Assembly (NCBI GenBank): GCA_002366645.1
Contig: DFBM01000038.1
Coordinates: forward strand, 432 to 7,105
Reading direction: 5' to 3'
DNA from: Rhodobacterales bacterium UBA3080
GTDB taxonomy: Bacteria > Pseudomonadota > Alphaproteobacteria > Rhodobacterales > Rhodobacteraceae
DNA: 6,674 bases
In this document: piece by piece, positions 1 to 6,674 of the stretch
Layout: each line of letters begins with the position of its first letter
How positions within the stretch are numbered: the first letter of the stretch is position 1
Notes under the pieces: generated by a model
Database searches by the model: none
Seen by the model: only the letters and a program-made list of their open reading frames with translations
Told to the model about the DNA's origin: nothing
Translations under genes and position numbers: made by a program

Positions 1-297
1 GGCGGTGCTACCAAAGAAAAGGTTACCGAAGCGTTCAAGATCATTACTTCTGACCCGAACGTCAAAGGCATCCTCGTGAACATCTTCGGCGGCATCATGC
101 GTTGCGATGTGATCGCCGAGGGCGTGGTTGCTGCGGTTGCCGAAGTTGGCCTTAAGGTTCCGCTCGTCGTGCGCCTTGAGGGTACAAACGTCGAAAAAGG
201 TAAAGAGATTATCAACAACAGCGGCCTCGGGGTTATTGCTGCGGATGATCTGGGCGATGCTGCCAAGAAAATTGTTGCAGCAGTGAAGGGAGTTTGA
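1..297 (+). CDS. sucC: Succinyl-CoA synthetase (ADP-forming) beta subunit, C-terminal part
   Basis: This is the last 98 codons of the beta subunit of succinate-CoA ligase, open from base 1 in frame 1; the N-terminal ATP-grasp part (about three quarters of a usual 390-400 residue protein) lies before the window. The beta subunit binds nucleotide and succinate and pairs with SucD in the cytoplasm to convert succinyl-CoA, ADP (or GDP) and phosphate to succinate and a nucleoside triphosphate. Visible family signatures are GGATKEKV at the window edge, NIFGGIMRCD, VVRLEGTN and the C-terminal GDAAKKIVAAVKGV, which line up closely with the end of E. coli SucC as I recall it. An internal ATG at 76 is not the start, because homology continues upstream of it. 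The TGA stop is 3 nt before sucD and the sucD ribosome-binding site lies inside the last codons, so the two subunits are probably translationally coupled. No frameshift or missing conserved residue is visible. Confidence 0.97.
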   Translation, partial: GGATKEKVTEAFKIITSDPNVKGILVNIFGGIMRCDVIAEGVVAAVAEVGLKVPLVVRLEGTNVEKGKEIINNSGLGVIAADDLGDAAKKIVAAVKGV

Positions 298-300
298 TCC

Positions 301-1182
<882 letters not shown>

Positions 1183-1184
1183 CG

Positions 1185-1976
1185 ATGTTAGCGGACAAAA
1201 TAAATTTCAACCAAACACTAAACTGCCCTATGAAAGAGGTAAGAAACACCAATCCCGAAAGGGGTTGGATTCTAGCGCTTTTGAATGGAACGCATTATTT
1301 GCGCCCCCAAATTTTGCTACGCGCAGGAGTCTTGCTTATCGCTTTTTTTGGCCCCTTGTCCGCCAGTGCAGGCAGTTTGGATGAAAATACGTGGGACATT
1401 TGTGCAAACGCCTCTTCGATAGATGTCACTCTCAATGACGCATTTATTAACATCGGTTGGATTCCGGTTTCGAATGATACTAGAACTACATTCTCGAAAC
1501 TTTTTGCCCACGGGTTTCTAGCTACATCGAGCGGCGGACCGGATGATAAAATCGATTGGTTGGAGGCGTCGCGCGAAGCAAACAAAATAGGTGAAAAAAT
1601 TTCTATCTCGCCATTGGTGGGTTCAAACGGGCTAATTTATGTAGACGCCCAGAACGCCACTTCAGTTCTTTCAGTTTTCGCTCGGACCGATATCGGTCCA
1701 AATGCAATCCACTGCATTTATGCTGGACCTGCGGGAAATGAGATAAAGTCGTCAATTGAATCTTTAGCTCAAATGGATGAAATGACCGGCGCTGTTCACC
1801 CCAACCAACACATCAGGAAATGGGTCAGCCGATTCTCTAGCAAACACGAAAACGATCCAACAAAAACTGTATCGGTAGAAGTGCTGTATGGCCAATATCA
1901 ACCTGGATCGACTTTTTTCGGGCAACCAGTTCGGGTTGAAATTGGGTTCTCACTCTTAAGAAATATTATTGACTGA
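1185..1976 (+). CDS. Unrecognised AT-rich gene for a probable exported protein, between sucD and sucA
   Basis: I do not recognise this family. The longest reading is 263 residues from ATG 1185, 2 nt after sucD. Residues 39-62 look like a Sec signal peptide: Arg40 and Arg46 around a hydrophobic core (VLLIAFFGPL) and an A-x-A site, SASA, before Gly63. That leaves about 38 residues of unusual N-region, so the true start may be TTG 1299 (residue 39; GGA at 1287-1289, 9 nt upstream); ATG 1230 is another option. Neither ATG has a good Shine-Dalgarno. The mature part is about 200 residues, has no further membrane segment, and holds two cysteines (Cys73 in WDIC, Cys177 in IHCIY) that could form a disulfide in the periplasm. 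It has GW and YGQYQPG motifs but no enzyme motif I can name. Composition differs from its neighbours: hand counts give 37% GC at 1441-1500 and 47% at 1561-1620, against 63% at 2401-2460 in sucA. That suggests acquisition or weak selection. The long open frame plus signal peptide supports a real gene; function unknown. Confidence 0.72.
   Translation: MLADKINFNQTLNCPMKEVRNTNPERGWILALLNGTHYLRPQILLRAGVLLIAFFGPLSASAGSLDENTWDICANASSIDVTLNDAFINIGWIPVSNDTRTTFSKLFAHGFLATSSGGPDDKIDWLEASREANKIGEKISISPLVGSNGLIYVDAQNATSVLSVFARTDIGPNAIHCIYAGPAGNEIKSSIESLAQMDEMTGAVHPNQHIRKWVSRFSSKHENDPTKTVSVEVLYGQYQPGSTFFGQPVRVEIGFSLLRNIID
1249..1268 (+). repeat. Hairpin with GAAA tetraloop near the start of the unknown gene
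   Basis: CCAATCCC (1249-1256) pairs with GGGGTTGG (1261-1268) around GAAA, giving eight pairs of which one is a G-T (G-U) wobble, closed by C-G and capped by a GNRA-type tetraloop. No T-run follows, so it is not a standard terminator. It is about 66 nt after the sucD stop. It lies inside the longest form of the unknown gene but would be in an untranslated leader if TTG 1299 is the start. It could act as an RNA-stabilising or processing element; that role is inference. Confidence 0.55.
1299..1370 (+). other. Probable Sec signal peptide segment of the unknown gene
   Basis: Codons 39-62 of the longest reading encode a typical tripartite signal peptide: a short basic start (RPQILLR), a hydrophobic core of about ten residues, then a polar end with small residues at -3 and -1 (SASA), followed by GSLDE. 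There is no cysteine right after the cleavage site, so this is not a lipoprotein, and no twin arginine is seen. If translation starts at TTG 1299, the peptide is 24 residues, a normal length. Called by eye. Confidence 0.65.
1467..1505 (+). repeat. Imperfect hairpin followed by five T, terminator-like, inside the unknown gene
   Basis: GTTTCGAATG (1467-1476) pairs with CATTCTCGAAAC (1489-1500), with a 2-nt bulge on the 3' side and a 12-nt loop, and TTTTT follows directly at 1501-1505. The shape matches a Rho-independent terminator, but the stem is AT-rich and bulged, the loop is long, and it lies in an open frame where ribosomes would normally disrupt it. It could matter only if the gene is poorly translated. 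I list it as a structure and not as a confirmed terminator. Confidence 0.3.
1684..1729 (+). repeat. Perfect 16-bp palindrome abutting a second inverted repeat, with a competing partner
   Basis: GGACCGATATCGGTCC (1684-1699) is a perfect palindrome. Directly next to it AAATGCA (1700-1706) and TGCATTT (1713-1719) form a 7-bp stem with a 6-nt loop. A further GGACC at 1725-1729 can pair with the GGTCC (1695-1699) that ends the palindrome, extending the second hairpin past a 5-nt bulge (1720-1724). GGTCC therefore has two alternative partners. The block lies in codons 167-181 of the unknown gene. It could be an operator-like DNA dyad, an RNA switch-like fold, or coincidence; the sequence alone does not decide. 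Confidence 0.6.
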
Positions 1977-2006
1977 CCCTTTGAGGTTTGATGCCACGAT
2001 GTATCT

Positions 2007-2010
2007 GGAG
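2007..2010 (+). promoter_or_regulatory. Ribosome-binding site of sucA
   Basis: GGAG sits 7 nt upstream of ATG 2018 in an A-rich context, a well-placed Shine-Dalgarno that fixes the sucA start. The 41-nt gap between the unknown gene and sucA (1977-2017) holds this site; I see no terminator hairpin and no convincing promoter in it. Confidence 0.8.
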
Positions 2011-2017
2011 AATATAA

Positions 2018-4966
2018 ATGACAGATCAATCCACCAACGAACAATTTCACAACGAGTCCTTTTTGCAAGGGCACAACGCCGAATACGTCGAGCAGCTGCA
2101 AGCGCGGTTTGCCGATGATCCGAATTCGGTCGACGAAAGCTGGCAACGGTTCTTCCGCGCATTAGGCGAAGAACCAAACGCCGCACGCGCCGAAGCTGCG
2201 GGGCCAAGCTGGGCACGCACCGATTGGCCACCTACCCCACATGACGACCTGACCGCCGCGCTTGATGGCCAGTGGGCGACCGAACCGGCGAAAATTGCCA
2301 AGAAAATCCAGACCAAAGCGGCAGAAGTCGGTGCGTCGATCTCCGAAGCGCAGGTCAAACAGGCCGTGCTGGATTCGATCCGCGCCCTGATGTTGATCCG
2401 GATTTACCGTATCCGCGGCCACCTTGCCGCCGACCTCGACCCGTTGGCATTAACGCCACCCGCGCCGATGCCGGAACTCGAAGCCGCAACCTACGGCTTC
2501 ACCGAAGCCGACATGGACCGCCCGATCTTTATCGACAACGTACTGGGCCTTGAAACCGCCACGATGCGCGAAATCGTCGAGCTGATGAAACGCACCTATT
2601 GCGGCACCTTTGCGTTGCAATACATGCACATCTCCAACGCCGAAGAAGCTGGCTGGCTGAAAGAACGCATCGAAGGCTTTGGCAAGGAAATCAACTTCAC
2701 CAAAGAAGGTCGCAAGGCCATCCTCAACAAACTGGTGGAAGCTGAAGGTTTCGAGAAATACCTGCACGTCAAATACATGGGCACCAAGCGTTTCGGTCTG
2801 GACGGTGGCGAGGCTCTGATCCCCGCCCTCGAACAAATCGTAAAACGGGGCGGCCAGTTGGGCGTCAAGGAAATCGTGCTCGGCATGCCTCACCGTGGCC
2901 GTCTTTCGGTGCTCGCCAACTTCATGGGTAAACCCTACCGCGCGATTTTCCACGAATTTCAGGGCGGCAGTTACAAACCGGATACCGTTGAGGGTTCTGG
3001 TGACGTAAAGTACCACCTTGGTGCTTCCTCGGACCGCGAATTCGACGGCAACAACGTCCACCTGTCGCTAACGGCAAACCCCAGCCACCTCGAAGCGGTA
3101 AATCCGGTTGTTTTGGGCAAGGTTCGCGCCAAACAATCGCAGCATAATGACGAAGAGCGCACCGCCGTTCTTCCGCTCCTCTTGCACGGTGACGCGGCTT
3201 TTGCTGGTCAAGGGATTATCGCCGAAGGCTTCGGTCTGTCAGGGCTAAAGGGCCATCGCACAGGCGGAACGGTTCATATCGTTGTGAACAACCAGATCGG
3301 CTTCACGACCTCGCCGCATAACTCGCGGTCCTCTCCGTACCCAACCGACATCGCAATGATGGTTGAAGCGCCGATTTTCCACGTGAACGGCGACGATCCC
3401 GAAGCTGTCGTGCACGCAGCGAAAGTCGCGACCGAATTCCGTCAGAAGTTCCACAAAGACGTGGTTCTGGACATATTCTGCTATCGTCGTTTCGGCCACA
3501 ACGAGGGCGACGAGCCCATGTTTACGCAGCCGCAAATGTATCGCGCGATCAAAAAGCAGAAAACAACGCTTCAGCTTTACACTGACCGGTTGATCCGCGA
3601 CGGCTTGATCCCCGAAGGGGAAATCGAGGACGTGAAAACCGCGTTCCAGGCACATCTGAATGAAGAATTCGAGATCGGCAAGAACTACAAACCGAACAAA
3701 GCCGATTGGCTGGACGGCCGCTGGTCACACCTCGACAAAAAGAATGAAGAGAAGTTTGAGCGTGGTAAGACATCTTCCACAAAGGCTCGCCTCAAAGAGG
3801 TTGGCGACGCTCTGACCCGCCTGCCGGAGGACTACAATCCGCATAAAACTGTTGTGCGGATGCTGGGCTCCAAGAAAAAAACCCTCGACGAAGGTCAGGG
3901 AATTGACTGGGCCACGGCCGAGGCTTTGGCCTTCGGCACCCTGATGTTGGAGGGATATTCCGTGCGCCTGTCCGGTCAGGATAGTACGCGCGGCACGTTC
4001 AGCCATCGTCACTCCGGCATCATCGATCAGAAAACCGAAGAACGTTATCTTCCGCTGAACCACATCAAAGAAGGTCAGGCGAGCTACGAAGTCATCGACT
4101 CCATGCTCTCGGAATATGCGGTGCTCGGCTATGAATACGGCTACTCGCTGGCGGAACCGAACGCACTGACCCTTTGGGAAGCCCAGTTCGGTGATTTTGC
4201 CAACGGCGCGCAGATCATGATCGACCAGTTCATCAGTTCGGGCGAGCGCAAATGGCTGCGTATGTCCGGCTTGGTCATGCTGCTACCGCACGGCTATGAA
4301 GGACAGGGACCGGAGCACTCCTCCGCACGCCTCGAACGCTTCCTTCAGCTTTCGGCCGAAGACAACTGGATCGTTGCAAACTGCACTACACCGGCGAACT
4401 ACTTCCACATCCTGCGTCGCCAGTTGCACCGGACCTACCGCAAGCCGCTGATTATTATGACGCCGAAATCGCTGCTCCGTCACAAAGGCGCTGTTTCGAC
4501 GATGAAAGAACTGCAAACCGGTTCCAGCTTCCACCGCGTTCTCTGGGATAGCGCCCAGTCGGGTCAGTCCGAAACGACGCTTAAACCCGACGCTGACATC
4601 AAACGTGTGGTTTTGTGTTCGGGCAAGGTCTATTACGACTTGCTGGCCGAACGCGACGCACGCGGCATCGAAGATATCTATCTGATGCGGCTGGAACAAT
4701 TCTATCCGTTCCCGGCTATGTCGCTAACATCCGAACTTCAGCGCTTCCCGAATGCCGACGTCGTCTGGTGTCAGGAAGAGCCGAAAAACCAGGGTGGCTG
4801 GACCTTCGTAGAACCCAACATTGAATGGGTTTTGGGCCGCATCGGCGCCAAAGCCAAACGGCCAGTCTACGTCGGTCGCGCATCTTCTGCGTCGGTGGCA
4901 ACGGGCCTTGGATCAACACATAAAGCACAACAAACGGCGCTCGTTAACGACGCGCTGACACTGTAA
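2018..4966 (+). CDS. sucA: 2-oxoglutarate dehydrogenase E1 component
   Basis: Complete 982-residue thiamine-diphosphate-dependent E1 of the 2-oxoglutarate dehydrogenase complex; it decarboxylates 2-oxoglutarate and transfers the succinyl group to the lipoyl arm of SucB. It is longer than E. coli SucA (933), as is usual in Alphaproteobacteria, with extra residues in the linker at about 52-110. The N-terminal segment SFLQGHNAEYVEQL (14-27) is the family's E2-binding region. The first catalytic domain has GMPHRGRLSVL (289-299, His292), YHLGASSDREFDGN (332-345, His333), the ThDP/Mg motif GDAAF with Asp392 and VVNNQIGF with Asn424-Asn425, and YRRFGHNEGDEP (489-500). The transketolase-like pyrimidine domain starts near 625, with RLSGQDSTRGTFSHRHS (650-666), EYAVLGYEYGYS (699-710) and LLPHGYEGQGPEHSSARLE (755-773), where His758 is a likely active-site residue. 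The C-terminal domain contains VVWCQEEPKNQGGW (915-928). The gene ends 13 nt before sucB. No defects are seen. Confidence 0.98.
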   Translation: MTDQSTNEQFHNESFLQGHNAEYVEQLQARFADDPNSVDESWQRFFRALGEEPNAARAEAAGPSWARTDWPPTPHDDLTAALDGQWATEPAKIAKKIQTKAAEVGASISEAQVKQAVLDSIRALMLIRIYRIRGHLAADLDPLALTPPAPMPELEAATYGFTEADMDRPIFIDNVLGLETATMREIVELMKRTYCGTFALQYMHISNAEEAGWLKERIEGFGKEINFTKEGRKAILNKLVEAEGFEKYLHVKYMGTKRFGLDGGEALIPALEQIVKRGGQLGVKEIVLGMPHRGRLSVLANFMGKPYRAIFHEFQGGSYKPDTVEGSGDVKYHLGASSDREFDGNNVHLSLTANPSHLEAVNPVVLGKVRAKQSQHNDEERTAVLPLLLHGDAAFAGQGIIAEGFGLSGLKGHRTGGTVHIVVNNQIGFTTSPHNSRSSPYPTDIAMMVEAPIFHVNGDDPEAVVHAAKVATEFRQKFHKDVVLDIFCYRRFGHNEGDEPMFTQPQMYRAIKKQKTTLQLYTDRLIRDGLIPEGEIEDVKTAFQAHLNEEFEIGKNYKPNKADWLDGRWSHLDKKNEEKFERGKTSSTKARLKEVGDALTRLPEDYNPHKTVVRMLGSKKKTLDEGQGIDWATAEALAFGTLMLEGYSVRLSGQDSTRGTFSHRHSGIIDQKTEERYLPLNHIKEGQASYEVIDSMLSEYAVLGYEYGYSLAEPNALTLWEAQFGDFANGAQIMIDQFISSGERKWLRMSGLVMLLPHGYEGQGPEHSSARLERFLQLSAEDNWIVANCTTPANYFHILRRQLHRTYRKPLIIMTPKSLLRHKGAVSTMKELQTGSSFHRVLWDSAQSGQSETTLKPDADIKRVVLCSGKVYYDLLAERDARGIEDIYLMRLEQFYPFPAMSLTSELQRFPNADVVWCQEEPKNQGGWTFVEPNIEWVLGRIGAKAKRPVYVGRASSASVATGLGSTHKAQQTALVNDALTL

Positions 4967-4979
4967 AGGAATTGAACCC

Positions 4980-6182
4980 ATGACGGAAATTCGCGTCCCA
5001 ACCCTAGGTGAAAGCGTCACCGAAGCCACCGTGGCAACATGGTTCAAAAAGCCCGGCGATGCCGTGGCCGTTGACGAAATGTTGTGCGAACTTGAAACCG
5101 ACAAGGTAACGGTCGAGGTTCCCTCGCCTGCCGCTGGTGTCCTAAGTGAAATCGTAGCTCGGGAAGGCGAAACCGTTGGCGTCGACGCCCTGCTCGCCAA
5201 CATCGAGGAAGGCGCGACCGCTGCGGCCGCACCTGCCAAGGCTGAAGCACCAGCCGCCCAACCTGCAGCCACCGCAGCTGCTCCGGCTTCTGGCAAAGAC
5301 GTCGAAGACGCCCCTTCCGCCAAGAAACTGATGGCAGAAAAAGGCCTGACGTCCGATCAGGTTACCGGCTCGGGCCGCGATGGCCGCGTCATGAAAGAAG
5401 ACGTCCTCAAAGCTGCAACGCCGGCAGCTCCACCTGCTCCGGCACCTGCGGCACCACGCGCACCGGTTTCCGCCGACGATAGTTCCCGCGAAGAACGCGT
5501 AAAAATGACCCGCCTTCGCCAAACCATCGCGCGCCGCCTGAAAGAGGCCCAGAACACAGCCGCCATGCTGACCACCTACAACGAGGTCGACATGACCGCG
5601 GTGATGTCGCTTCGGAACGAATACAAAGACCTGTTCCTCAAAAAGCACGGCGTGAAACTCGGCTTCATGTCCTTCTTCACCAAGGCATGCTGTCATGCCC
5701 TAAAAGAAGTTCCAGAAGTTAACGCCGAAATCGACGGCACCGATGTGGTCTACAAAAACTTTGTCCACATGGGCATCGCCGCAGGAACACCGACGGGCCT
5801 AGTGGTTCCGGTTGTCCGCGACGCCGACCAAATGTCCTTCGCCGCGATCGAACAGAAAATTGGCGAGCTCGGTGGCCGCGCCCGCGACGGCAAACTGTCG
5901 ATGGCCGAAATGCAGGGCGGCACGTTCACCATTTCGAACGGCGGCATCTACGGCTCGCTCATGTCCTCGCCAATCCTGAACCCACCGCAGTCCGGCATTT
6001 TGGGCATGCACAAAATTCAGGACCGCCCCGTAGTGGTTAACGGCGAAGTCGTCATCCGCCCGATGATGTATCTGGCACTTTCCTACGACCACCGCGTCGT
6101 CGACGGCAAAGGCGCCGTGACCTTCCTCGTGCGGGTCAAAGAAGCGCTCGAAGACCCTCGTCGTTTGTTGATGGATCTATAA
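4980..6182 (+). CDS. sucB: Dihydrolipoyllysine-residue succinyltransferase, E2 of the 2-oxoglutarate dehydrogenase complex
   Basis: Complete 400-residue E2 core (E. coli 405). It takes the succinyl group from SucA on a lipoyl arm and passes it to CoA, forming succinyl-CoA used by SucCD. One lipoyl domain lies at about 2-77, with the lipoylation motif ETDKVTVEVPSP and modified Lys42. An Ala/Pro-rich swinging linker follows (about 79-104), then the peripheral subunit-binding domain (about 108-145) with PSAKKLMAEKGL and GSGRDGRVMKEDVL, a second Ala/Pro linker (146-162), and the acyltransferase domain (about 172-400) with KMTRLRQTIARRLKEAQ, ISNGGIYGS and the active site DHRVVDGKGAV (His371, Asp375). 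The succinyl rather than acetyl assignment rests on the sucA neighbour and the SucB-like TLGESVTEA start. The ATG at 4980 follows AAGGA (4966-4970), which overlaps the sucA stop, by 9 nt, so coupling to sucA is likely. The single lipoyl domain is normal for this complex. Confidence 0.98.
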   Translation: MTEIRVPTLGESVTEATVATWFKKPGDAVAVDEMLCELETDKVTVEVPSPAAGVLSEIVAREGETVGVDALLANIEEGATAAAAPAKAEAPAAQPAATAAAPASGKDVEDAPSAKKLMAEKGLTSDQVTGSGRDGRVMKEDVLKAATPAAPPAPAPAAPRAPVSADDSSREERVKMTRLRQTIARRLKEAQNTAAMLTTYNEVDMTAVMSLRNEYKDLFLKKHGVKLGFMSFFTKACCHALKEVPEVNAEIDGTDVVYKNFVHMGIAAGTPTGLVVPVVRDADQMSFAAIEQKIGELGGRARDGKLSMAEMQGGTFTISNGGIYGSLMSSPILNPPQSGILGMHKIQDRPVVVNGEVVIRPMMYLALSYDHRVVDGKGAVTFLVRVKEALEDPRRLLMDL

Positions 6183-6202
6183 ACCGCAAGGCGCCCGGCC
6201 CC

Positions 6203-6674
6203 ATGCTTCGTTTTGACCATATCGCAATCGGATGCGCGACCCTCAAACAGGGGGCCGCGTATATGGCCGAGCAAACCGGTTTGACGGTACCTGCCGGCGG
6301 GGAACACCCGCTGATGGGAACCCACAATCTGGTTATGACTCTCGGCGACGATACGTTTTTCGAAGTAATTGCGATAAACCCGTCTGCGCCCAAGCCTTCG
6401 CGCAGCCGTTGGTTTGGGCTCGACGCTACCAGCTTTCCGACGCCTCGACCGCTGTCGTGGATTTTGAACTCCGATGACCTCGATACCGATCTGGAAATCG
6501 CAAAGTCCCTCGGCGTCGACCTCGGCGTTCCGACGACACAAACACGTGGCGACATGTCTTGGCGTTTTGCCGTTCGAGACGACGGTGCGATCCCGCTGGA
6601 CGGTGCGGCACCGATGATGATGGAGTGGCCCAAGTCCCCAACCCATCCAGCCGCGCGCATGCCGGATTTGGGTG
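6203..6674 (+). CDS. VOC / glyoxalase-like domain protein, N-terminal part
   Basis: An open frame of 157 codons, cut by the window end, starting at ATG 6203, 20 nt after sucB. It resembles the glyoxalase-like group (Pfam Glyoxalase_3 type) of the vicinal oxygen chelate superfamily: LRFDHIAIG with His6, GGEHPLMGTHNLVMTLGDD (32-50), FFEVIAINP (52-60) and WFGLD (70-74), then a second half with LSWILNSDDLD and MMMEWPKSPTHPAARMPDLG near the cut. Such proteins often bind a metal through His and Glu, and His6 and Glu54 are candidates; the substrate of this subgroup is not known to me. A gene of this kind after sucB, often just before the E3 gene lpd, is my recollection for Rhodobacterales and suggests co-transcription with the 2-oxoglutarate dehydrogenase genes. 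The region upstream of the ATG (GCGCCCGGCCCC) has no good Shine-Dalgarno, so translation may depend on coupling to sucB. The call is firm at fold level and open for function. Confidence 0.85.
   Translation, partial: MLRFDHIAIGCATLKQGAAYMAEQTGLTVPAGGEHPLMGTHNLVMTLGDDTFFEVIAINPSAPKPSRSRWFGLDATSFPTPRPLSWILNSDDLDTDLEIAKSLGVDLGVPTTQTRGDMSWRFAVRDDGAIPLDGAAPMMMEWPKSPTHPAARMPDLG

Noticed and set aside
1943..1969. Possible sucA promoter, TTGGGT and TATTAT separated by 15 nt
   Set aside because: The -10 is good (5 of 6) but the -35 matches only 3 of 6 and the spacer is short; such matches are expected by chance in AT-rich DNA.
2450..3061. A 203-codon minus-strand frame opposite sucA
   Set aside because: It lies fully within the conserved E1 catalytic region, has no family motif and no sign of its own expression signals.
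5217..5295. Ala/Pro-rich low-complexity segment in sucB
   Set aside because: This is the normal flexible linker between the lipoyl and subunit-binding domains of an E2 protein, not a distinct repeat element.
6083..6660. Two overlapping minus-strand frames (6083-6646 and 6136-6660) across the end of sucB and the VOC gene
   Set aside because: The + strand here encodes the SucB active site and clear VOC motifs; the minus frames are rich in Arg and Ser and look like shadows.

Overview
This window is a stretch of an alphaproteobacterial TCA-cycle operon. All genes lie on the + strand and are closely packed: the 3' end of sucC, complete sucD, an unrecognised AT-rich gene for a probable exported protein, complete sucA, complete sucB, and the 5' part of a glyoxalase-like (VOC) gene cut by the window end. 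The protein sequences (a long 982-residue SucA, a 400-residue SucB with one lipoyl domain, a VOC gene directly after sucB) and the roughly 60% GC of the core genes fit Rhodobacterales (Roseobacter group). That placement is from family knowledge and was not searched.

Layout: 1-297 sucC C-terminus; 3 nt gap; 301-1182 sucD; 2 nt gap to the longest possible reading of the unknown gene (1185-1976, though its real start may be a TTG at 1299); 41 nt gap with a good Shine-Dalgarno; 2018-4966 sucA; 13 nt gap; 4980-6182 sucB; 20 nt gap; 6203 to the end, the VOC gene. No tRNA, rRNA, CRISPR, insertion sequence or integrase was seen.

Working together: SucA (E1) and SucB (E2), with an E3 lipoamide dehydrogenase not in this window, form the 2-oxoglutarate dehydrogenase complex that turns 2-oxoglutarate into succinyl-CoA. 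SucCD then turns succinyl-CoA into succinate with nucleoside triphosphate synthesis. The enzymes are intact at every catalytic position checked, so these genes look ordinary.

The unusual part is 1183-2017. It is distinctly more AT-rich than its neighbours, encodes a protein with a signal peptide and two mature cysteines that I cannot assign to a family, and holds three inverted-repeat structures: a GAAA-capped hairpin, a terminator-like hairpin followed by five T, and a perfect 16-bp palindrome abutting a second hairpin with a competing pairing partner. I see no clear evidence of a new multi-gene system; this inserted segment is the best lead.
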